Origin: JBGPYM01 sp041493205
GTDB taxonomy: Bacteria > Bacteroidota > Ignavibacteria > UBA10030 > UBA6906
Assembly: GCA_041493205.1 (NCBI GenBank)
Contig: JBGPYM010000221.1
Coordinates: 1 to 5,110, forward strand
Reading direction: 5' to 3'
DNA length: 5,110 nt
Part shown: positions 1 to 5,110 of the stretch, piece by piece
Position numbering within the stretch: the stretch's first letter is position 1
Layout of the letters: the number at the start of each line of letters is the position of its first letter
Program-made: the position numbers and the translations under genes
Notes under the pieces: model-generated
Databases searched by the model: none
Told to the model about the DNA's origin: nothing
What the model saw: only the letters and a program-made list of their open reading frames with translations

Positions 1-2
1 AT

Positions 3-1502
3 TTCATCTCCTCTGAGTTAGCTCTGGAGGGACCTGCGGGGGATGACATAGGATGGATAATGAGCGTGAGAAAATCACTTTCTGACAAGGCCTTGAAGAG
101 ATTTGTTCCTCATGAAGTGCCGAATGCATTTCACGACGCGTTCTTGAAGGGCACGATGGCGACCACAACGGGAAACATTGGACTGAGGGGTTTCCTGAGC
201 GCAGATGACATCACCCCCGCCGATCCGCAACAACCTGAGCATGCGTGGAGAAGTTCTGCATTTGGGGGTTCGTTTTCCGGTCTCCTCACCGACCGAATTT
301 ATGTTGATCTGCTGGCCAGCTACACACGGGCGGAAGTGCAGAGGATCCCGAAACCCGCCACGCTGATCCCCACGGCTTCATCGAAAATCGCCGAAGCAAG
401 TCTTCGTGCTGAATTTGCAGTGTATGCTGAAGACCGAGACCACGCTTCTGGTGGTTTTGAAATTAGTTTTCCATCGTATCAGAATTCGCTCACGACAAGA
501 GCTGGAGTACAAAGGGAATTCCGCGATACAAACGTCGAATGGTGGATTTGGGCAAGATATCAGTGGTGGATGGGTATCGTCGGGTTTGATCTTGGGGTCA
601 ATCCCGAGCTGACCTCACTTTTTGATATCGTTTTAGGAAACAAACCAGGGTACTTCCTTCAGTCCGCCCAGCCGCGATTGATGGCCATGGTTAGCTTCGG
701 TAACACTTGGCTCGCAAAGGCATCCTTCGGGGTGTACACACAGAATCTCATAACAATGAACAATGAGGATGATCTCATCTCCCTCTTTGACGCATGGCTC
801 TATCTTCCGCTGAAGTTGCGGCCGGAAACTGCATATCATTATGTCCTCGGTCTTGAGGGAAAACTTTTCCCGCCACTTTCCGCCAGCTTGCAGGCGTATA
901 TCAAGGATTACCGGTCCATCACTCTCTATAACCCCGACAAGATATTCCCGGAGGACCCCGACTACATAAGTGGTCGGGGTGTTTCATCCGGGGTCGAAGT
1001 CTTGCTGCGATATGCCGCGCCGATCCTTGATCTCTACGGGTCGTACACCCTCTCCCGCGCTCGGGTCGAATCTCAAAACGTTCCCTACGCCCCACGATAT
1101 GACCGTGCCCATGTGGTTAAAACCATGGGAACGATCCACTTGCCGTTAAGGGTGGATATGACACTCAGGTGGGAATATGGGAGCGGTTACCCCTACACTC
1201 AAAACGCAGGATACTATTCGCGTCTTGGACTTGGCGGCCTCGGTAGTGATCCTTTTCCGGGGGGCGAGGGGACGTCCATGCGTGTTCTCGGGCCCAAAAA
1301 CGAAGCTCGCCTCCCCGCCTATTCTCGGTTGGACGGCTCAGTTACCTGGCAATTTAACATTGAATCGATTCGTGGCACGCTCGGTCTCACTGTACTCAAT
1401 CTCTCTGGAGAGCGAAATATCCTTTATTACGACAGAACCACCGGTGTGACTGACTACATGATCCCCTTCCTTCCTTCTGCTTTTATTGCAGTGGAATTCT
1501 AA
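3..1502 (+). CDS. TonB-dependent outer-membrane receptor, C-terminal part (5' end outside window)
   Basis: This is the beta-barrel part of a TonB-dependent receptor, an outer-membrane transporter energised by TonB-ExbB-ExbD. The reading frame is open to the left edge (first full codon at base 3), and the residues before the ATG at 60 (SSELALEGPAGDDIGW) read as continuous barrel strand. That ATG is therefore an internal methionine and not the start. The visible 499 residues hold alternating aromatic/hydrophobic strands, an early segment of the 'SVRKS...F.DAFLKG' type usual just after the plug, the late-barrel motifs GSGYPYT and LPAYSRLDGSVTW, and a C-terminal strand ending PSAFIAVEF. The terminal Phe is the signal recognised by the BAM insertion machinery. 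The signal peptide, any carboxypeptidase-regulatory-like domain and the plug lie upstream and cannot be seen. The next gene starts one base after the stop. The substrate is unknown; siderophore, vitamin, glycan or peptide are all possible. The family call is firm. Confidence 0.92.
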   Translation, partial: FISSELALEGPAGDDIGWIMSVRKSLSDKALKRFVPHEVPNAFHDAFLKGTMATTTGNIGLRGFLSADDITPADPQQPEHAWRSSAFGGSFSGLLTDRIYVDLLASYTRAEVQRIPKPATLIPTASSKIAEASLRAEFAVYAEDRDHASGGFEISFPSYQNSLTTRAGVQREFRDTNVEWWIWARYQWWMGIVGFDLGVNPELTSLFDIVLGNKPGYFLQSAQPRLMAMVSFGNTWLAKASFGVYTQNLITMNNEDDLISLFDAWLYLPLKLRPETAYHYVLGLEGKLFPPLSASLQAYIKDYRSITLYNPDKIFPEDPDYISGRGVSSGVEVLLRYAAPILDLYGSYTLSRARVESQNVPYAPRYDRAHVVKTMGTIHLPLRVDMTLRWEYGSGYPYTQNAGYYSRLGLGGLGSDPFPGGEGTSMRVLGPKNEARLPAYSRLDGSVTWQFNIESIRGTLGLTVLNLSGERNILYYDRTTGVTDYMIPFLPSAFIAVEF

Positions 1503-1503
1503 T

Positions 1504-2436
1504 ATGCATCGTTCATCTCTAAAAGCATTCCTGCTATTCCTGGGCATGGTGCCAGCCTGCAATCAAACGTTCGAGCCCGATGGGGCATACGATCAGCGGC
1601 TTGTGGTCTACGGCATCCTCTCCATGACAAGCGATACACAGTATGTGCGCATTATGAGCACATATCAGACGTCCCCAATAAACGAGCAGGTCCGAGCAGT
1701 AGTGGACGTGGCTGGTCTCGCCGGTAACGTCCACTTTAATGATACAACTGTTGTGCGCCCGGATGATTTGGGAACGCCCACTTCCTACTTTGTCTATGCG
1801 GCAAACGGATTCAAACCCCAGCCGGGCTGGACATACGTCATTAATATCTCCACTCCCTTGCACGGTACCGCGCGTGGGAGTACGCTCGGACTGAAAAGTC
1901 CGGACTTTTATGTGAAGAATCCTGCTGACGTCACGAATCCAGGTCGTACTGAGTGGATCGATGCCTCTGCCTCGTTTAACAGCGTCCGGGGTGCTTTTGT
2001 CCTGCGGTTTGTTGTGGAGTTTCAGGTCCTTGTCGGTGCAAGTTGGGTCACGGGATATATTGAGATACCAAAGGGAGCGGTGTTCGACGCTTCAGGAAAT
2101 CACATTTTTGAATATCCGACATTCGGCCGAGTTCCCATCGCATCGCTCAATCTAGACTACACGACGACTGAGATCCGGTTCAGTACTGAGCAGTATCTTG
2201 CAGCCAGGGAGAGGATTGCAAGCCAGAACCCAGGATTGCCGGTGCAATTCACTAGGGCCTTATTTACACTGACGCAGATCGATGATGCTCTCTACAACTA
2301 CTTCTACATTCTCAACGGGCCGAAAGATCTTGGTACAACAAGGCTCGATATCCCCGATTATACGAATATATCCGGAGGTCTTGGAGTATTCGGATGTCGC
2401 TACGAAGTCAGGCATGAAATTTTGTTGAACCCTTGA
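1504..2436 (+). CDS. DUF4249-family lipoprotein, partner of the TonB-dependent receptor
   Basis: This 310-residue protein resembles the DUF4249 family, whose genes commonly sit directly behind TonB-dependent receptors in Bacteroidota and relatives; its biochemical role is not known. The ATG at 1504 gives a textbook lipoprotein signal: Arg3 and Lys7, a hydrophobic core AFLLFLGM, and a lipobox VPAC with Cys19 as the predicted lipidated residue. A TTG at 1486 would add six residues inside the receptor gene and is less likely. Family-like features are LVVYGILS shortly after the lipid anchor, a beta-rich middle, and a C-terminal block with DALYNYFYILNG followed by NISGGLGVFG. The protein is probably anchored in the outer membrane. 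By loose analogy with SusC/SusD it may bind cargo or cap the receptor, but it is not a SusD homologue by any motif I can see. Only one base separates it from the receptor stop and no strong ribosome site is visible, which suggests translational coupling. Confidence 0.85.
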   Translation: MHRSSLKAFLLFLGMVPACNQTFEPDGAYDQRLVVYGILSMTSDTQYVRIMSTYQTSPINEQVRAVVDVAGLAGNVHFNDTTVVRPDDLGTPTSYFVYAANGFKPQPGWTYVINISTPLHGTARGSTLGLKSPDFYVKNPADVTNPGRTEWIDASASFNSVRGAFVLRFVVEFQVLVGASWVTGYIEIPKGAVFDASGNHIFEYPTFGRVPIASLNLDYTTTEIRFSTEQYLAARERIASQNPGLPVQFTRALFTLTQIDDALYNYFYILNGPKDLGTTRLDIPDYTNISGGLGVFGCRYEVRHEILLNP

Positions 2437-2472
2437 GGAGATTCGGCCGAAGAGGGGGGCCAATATGGCACG

Positions 2473-2518
2473 GGGGTTCACACGCGCGCGAGGCGCATGT
2501 GAACCCCTGTTGTTTGTG
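2473..2518 (+). terminator. Rho-independent-type terminator in the convergent gap
   Basis: A long hairpin lies between the two convergent operons. The arms at 2473-2487 and 2493-2507 pair as 10 base pairs (GGGGTTCACA against TGTGAACCCC), one C/A mismatch at 2483/2497, then four more pairs, closing on a five-base loop at 2488-2492. On the plus strand the stem is followed by a T-rich run, seven T in eleven bases from 2508 to 2518, as expected for the end of the receptor/lipoprotein transcript. On the minus strand the stem lies 17 bases past the hppA stop but is not followed by a T tract, so a role in ending hppA transcription is possible but weaker. Confidence 0.75.
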
Positions 2519-2523
2519 CGAGG

Positions 2524-4692
2524 TCAGATAAAGAGCGGTGCCAGCACCAGCGTAATCGTGCTGAGAAGTTTGATGAGGACGTGTAGCGACGGCCCCGCCG
2601 TGTCCTTGAACGGATCGCCCACCGTATCGCCCACCACCGATGCCTTGTGCGGTTCGGAACGCTTCCCGCCATAGGCGCCCGTCTCAATATACTTCTTGGC
2701 GTTGTCCCATGCGCCGCCGCCGTTGTTCAGGAAGAGCGCCATCAGGATCCCCACAATCGTTCCCACCATCAGCATGCCGCCGACCACTTCCGCGCCGCTT
2801 GCCCCCGTAGCCGGGGAGCCGGTCGCGATGAAGAGCCATTTGAAAACCAGTCCGACCGCCACCGGTACCCCGACGACCAGCAGCCCCGGCGCAACCATCT
2901 CACGCAATGCCGCCTTCGTGGCAATGTCGACGCACTGTCCGTAATCCGGCTTCGCCGTCCCGGCCATGATGCCGGGGTTGTTCTTGAACTGTTCCCGCAC
3001 GTTGTTGATGATCGAGTACGCCGCGCGGCCGACGGCCTTGATGGCGAGCGACGAGAAGATGAACACGAGGACGGCGCCGAACATCGCCCCGACAAATACT
3101 TCCGGCTTGTTCAGGTTGATGATGCCCGAGAATTCGGGCATGTAGATCTTCACTTCGTCGAGATAGGCGCTAAAGAGCAGGAAGGCGGCCAGGGCGGCCG
3201 ATCCCACGGCGTATCCTTTCGTCAGGGCTTTGGTGGTGTTGCCGACGGAATCGAGGCGGTCGGTCTTGTCCCTGATCTCCTTGGGCTGCTGGCTCATTTC
3301 CACGATCCCGCCCGCATTGTCGGTGATCGGACCGAATGTGTCCATGGCCAGGATATAGGCGGCCGTGGCAAGCATCCCCATGGTGGCAACTGCCGTGCCG
3401 AAGAGCCCGGCATGATGGAGTCCGGAGTGTTCACCGAGCAGGTACGCGGACACGATTGCCGCGGCGATGACCAGGATGGGATAGCCGGTCGATTCCATCC
3501 CGACCGCTATCCCCGCAATGATGTTGGTCGCCGGGCCGGTCTGGGATGCAATCGCGATCGATTTCACCGGGCGGTAGCGGTATTCAGTGTAATACTGCGT
3601 GATCAACACGAAGGCGATGGAGGTCACGACGCCGATCAATCCGCACAGGAAGAAGTTGAAATAATATTCGCTTCCGAGAAGCCAGCGGGAGGCGAAATAG
3701 AAACCGATCATGGCGAGGGTGGCCGTGACGTAATAGCCGCGGTTCAGCGCCTTCATCGGGTCTTCCTTGTCGTTCGTACGGACGCTCAGGATGCCGACGA
3801 TGGACGCGAGGATGCCGAATGCGCGCGCAACGAGGGGGAAGAGGAGAACACCCAGAAGGGAGAGTCCCTGCCCCTCAAACACGCCGATGTTTGCGCGCCA
3901 GAGGCCTGCCGCAAGGATCATGGCGCCGATGTTCTCGGCCGCGGTCGATTCAAACAGGTCCGCGCCGCGTCCCGCGCAGTCGCCGACGTTGTCACCCACG
4001 AGGTCGGCGATAACGGCCGGGTTGCGCGGATCATCCTCGGGAATTCCTGCCTCGACCTTGCCAACGAGATCGGCGCCGACATCCGCCGCCTTCGTGTAGA
4101 TTCCACCCCCAAGCTGGGCAAACAGGGCGACAAAGCTTGCCCCGAACCCGTACCCGACGATCAACAGCGGTATCTTGGTGACGTCCTGCGCAACCCCGGA
4201 GGCCTTCACGATCGCGAAAAGCCCTGCGACGCCGAGGAGGCTCATGGCGACCACGAAAAATCCCGACACGGCCCCTCCGCGCAGCGCGGGCTGGAGGGCG
4301 CTGTTCATGTCCTTGGTCGCGCCTGCGGCCGTGCGGATATTCGCCCGGATCGCAACCCACATTCCCATGTAACCGGCGGCAACCGAGCAGAGCGCCCCGA
4401 GCACGAAGGAGAGCGTCGTCCAGAGTGCAAGGTCCGACGTGCTCGCCGGGTCGTGTTCGTTGTGGGCACGGACGAACGCGTAGAGGATATAGATGATAGC
4501 CGCGAGGGCAATCGCCAGATAGAGTATCGTCCTGTTCTGCCGCCGGAGAAATGCCTCCGCACCCGCCTTGATCGCGTCGGAGATTTCGCGCATCCGTGCG
4601 GTTCCCGTATCGCGTTTCATCACGTCGCGGATCAGATAGACCGCAAACAGCAGGCCGAACAGACTGATGCCCAGGATGAGATTCAGTTCCAT
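2524..4692 (-). CDS. hppA: Membrane-bound proton-translocating pyrophosphatase (K+-independent type)
   Basis: This enzyme hydrolyses pyrophosphate to two phosphates and uses the energy to pump ions, most likely H+, across the inner membrane. It is complete at 722 residues, within the family's usual range, with about 16 hydrophobic segments. Visible hallmarks are GGGIYTKAADVGADLVGKVE (195-214), the substrate/Mg2+ motif EDDPRNP (219-225), DNVGD (234-238), DTFGPITDNAGG (451-462), NNGGGAWDNAKK (656-667) and GDTVGDPFKD (688-697). Lys488 and Thr491 in GNTTKALTKG (484-493) sit where K+-dependent members carry Ala and Gly/Ala. Lysine there is known to replace the K+ ion, so the K+-independent class is inferred. 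Glu248 in DLFES is the likely membrane gating glutamate. A GAAAGGAG sequence lies 13 bases upstream of the ATG. The gene follows an amino acid permease on the same strand. H+ rather than Na+ transport is inferred from class, not shown directly. Confidence 0.97.
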   Translation of the reverse strand: MELNLILGISLFGLLFAVYLIRDVMKRDTGTARMREISDAIKAGAEAFLRRQNRTILYLAIALAAIIYILYAFVRAHNEHDPASTSDLALWTTLSFVLGALCSVAAGYMGMWVAIRANIRTAAGATKDMNSALQPALRGGAVSGFFVVAMSLLGVAGLFAIVKASGVAQDVTKIPLLIVGYGFGASFVALFAQLGGGIYTKAADVGADLVGKVEAGIPEDDPRNPAVIADLVGDNVGDCAGRGADLFESTAAENIGAMILAAGLWRANIGVFEGQGLSLLGVLLFPLVARAFGILASIVGILSVRTNDKEDPMKALNRGYYVTATLAMIGFYFASRWLLGSEYYFNFFLCGLIGVVTSIAFVLITQYYTEYRYRPVKSIAIASQTGPATNIIAGIAVGMESTGYPILVIAAAIVSAYLLGEHSGLHHAGLFGTAVATMGMLATAAYILAMDTFGPITDNAGGIVEMSQQPKEIRDKTDRLDSVGNTTKALTKGYAVGSAALAAFLLFSAYLDEVKIYMPEFSGIINLNKPEVFVGAMFGAVLVFIFSSLAIKAVGRAAYSIINNVREQFKNNPGIMAGTAKPDYGQCVDIATKAALREMVAPGLLVVGVPVAVGLVFKWLFIATGSPATGASGAEVVGGMLMVGTIVGILMALFLNNGGGAWDNAKKYIETGAYGGKRSEPHKASVVGDTVGDPFKDTAGPSLHVLIKLLSTITLVLAPLFI

Positions 4693-4761
4693 GTTGCTTT
4701 CGGTGCTCCTTTCAATGTGTACGCTGAAGTGTGACCTGCACTATCAAACAACGGCAACCGT
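4693..4761 (-). other. 69-base spacer between the permease and hppA
   Basis: This is the gap between the permease stop and the hppA start. Besides the candidate ribosome site, it holds a short hairpin at the permease end (AACGG-CAA-CCGTT, 4750-4762, five pairs). That stem overlaps the first base of the permease stop signal on the plus-strand map. On the minus strand it is followed by GTTTGATAG, too T-poor for a convincing terminator. I looked for sigma70-like and Bacteroidota-type (TTTG / TAnnTTTG) promoter pairs and saw no good match. The spacing leaves open both read-through from the permease and an independent hppA promoter. Confidence 0.4.
4706..4713 (-). promoter_or_regulatory. Candidate ribosome binding site for hppA
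   Basis: Read on the minus strand this is GAAAGGAG, a good Shine-Dalgarno match, ending 13 bases before the hppA ATG at 4692-4690. The spacing is longer than the usual 5-9 bases. A weaker GAAAG at 4701-4697 is four bases from the start. No alternative start codon at better spacing yields a more convincing N-terminus, since MELNLILGIS leads directly into the first membrane helix. Confidence 0.45.
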
Positions 4762-5110
4762 TCAATCGGCAAGGAATGCGCCAAATCGTTTCCAGAAAAA
4801 GTATGCGGGGATGCCGAGGAGCACGATGATCACTCCCGGCCAGGTATACGCCGGCTTGAGAATAAGGAGATCCAGGGCGATCGCCGCCGCCGCGACCACG
4901 TAGAGGGCGGGAAGCACCGGATAGCCGAACGCTTTGTACGGCCGTTCCGCTTCCGGCCTGGTCCGCCGCAGAATGAAAATGCCGATCACCGTCAGGATGT
5001 AGAAGACGAGAACCGCGAAGATCACGTAGTCGAGGAGGTCCCCGTACGTCCCGCTCAGGCAGAGGAGGCATGCCCATCCGGCCTGCACCAGAAGCGCTAT
5101 CCCCGGTACG
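4762..5110 (-). CDS. APC-superfamily amino acid permease, C-terminal end (5' part outside window)
   Basis: This is the last 115 residues of an inner-membrane amino acid transporter of the amino acid-polyamine-organocation (APC) superfamily. The frame is open to the right edge (upstream codons give VPGIALLVQAGW), so the GTG at 5088 is an internal valine and not a start. Visible features are the helix lead-in SGTYGDLLDYVIFAVLVFY, a cytoplasmic-type basic loop RRTRPEAERPYKAFGYP, which is very typical of this family between late helices, a helix VLPALYVVAAAAIALDLLIL, then KPAYTWPGVIIVLLGIPAYF and a short FWKRFGAFLAD tail. Three membrane segments can be seen, matching the final three of a 12-helix protein. 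Substrate specificity is set by earlier helices and cannot be read here. Its stop lies 69 bases before the hppA start on the same strand. Confidence 0.9.
   Translation of the reverse strand, partial: VPGIALLVQAGWACLLCLSGTYGDLLDYVIFAVLVFYILTVIGIFILRRTRPEAERPYKAFGYPVLPALYVVAAAAIALDLLILKPAYTWPGVIIVLLGIPAYFFWKRFGAFLAD

Noticed and set aside
60..62. ATG at 60 as the start of the receptor gene
   Set aside because: The frame is open to the window edge, the upstream codons read as barrel sequence, and a 480-residue protein starting here would lack a signal peptide and plug.
1486..1503. TTG at 1486 as the start of the DUF4249 gene
   Set aside because: It would only add MQWNSN before a well-formed lipoprotein signal; the ATG at 1504 gives the normal basic N-terminus and signal length.
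2442..2451. Ten-base palindrome TTCGGCCGAA just after the DUF4249 stop
   Set aside because: It is short, has no spacer or T tract and is GC-rich enough to arise by chance; the hairpin at 2473-2507 is a much better terminator.
2459..2469. Small inverted repeat GCCA-ATA-TGGC
   Set aside because: A four-pair stem is too short to support any function.
2647..4734. A 695-codon open frame on the plus strand, fully antisense to hppA and running past its start
   Set aside because: Its product is hydrophilic, rich in His, Arg, Asp and Gly, with no recognisable domain, and it mirrors the GC-biased third positions of hppA. hppA has all family motifs, so the antisense frame is a codon-bias shadow.
5086..5088. 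GTG at 5088 as the start of a small 108-residue membrane protein
   Set aside because: The frame continues upstream and the sequence is plainly the last helices of an APC permease, so this is an internal valine codon.

Overview
The window holds four protein genes and little else. Two left-hand genes read rightward and two right-hand genes read leftward, so the pairs converge at about 2440-2525. The TonB-dependent receptor / DUF4249 lipoprotein pair points to the Bacteroidota-Chlorobiota-Ignavibacteriota side of the FCB group, because DUF4249 is largely confined there. The GC-rich coding on the right would fit a moderately GC-rich member. The exact lineage cannot be read from this window.

Layout: (1) bases 3-1502, plus strand, are the C-terminal ~499 residues of a TonB-dependent outer-membrane receptor whose front end lies before the window. 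(2) Bases 1504-2436, plus strand, are a DUF4249-type lipoprotein that starts one base after the receptor stop, so the two are almost certainly co-transcribed and probably translationally coupled. (3) Bases 2437-2523 are the convergent gap, with a strong hairpin (2473-2507) that probably terminates the receptor operon and perhaps acts in both directions. (4) Bases 2524-4692, minus strand, are a complete membrane-bound proton-translocating pyrophosphatase (hppA). It has all the hallmark motifs and the lysine that marks the K+-independent class. (5) Bases 4762-5110, minus strand, are the C-terminal end of an APC-superfamily amino acid permease, running off the right edge and lying 69 bases upstream of hppA in the same direction.

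Functionally, the left pair is a cell-envelope unit: a TonB/ExbBD-energised outer-membrane transporter and a partner lipoprotein with unknown substrate. The right pair are inner-membrane transport proteins: hppA turns biosynthetic pyrophosphate into a proton gradient, and the permease probably spends an ion gradient on amino acid uptake. Nothing in the sequence ties the two pairs together.

I did not find a previously undescribed system. There is no RNA gene, CRISPR array, insertion sequence or phage element that I can support. The points most worth a second look are the tightly coupled receptor/DUF4249 pair of unknown cargo, the residues setting cation use of the pyrophosphatase, and the compositional difference between the two halves.
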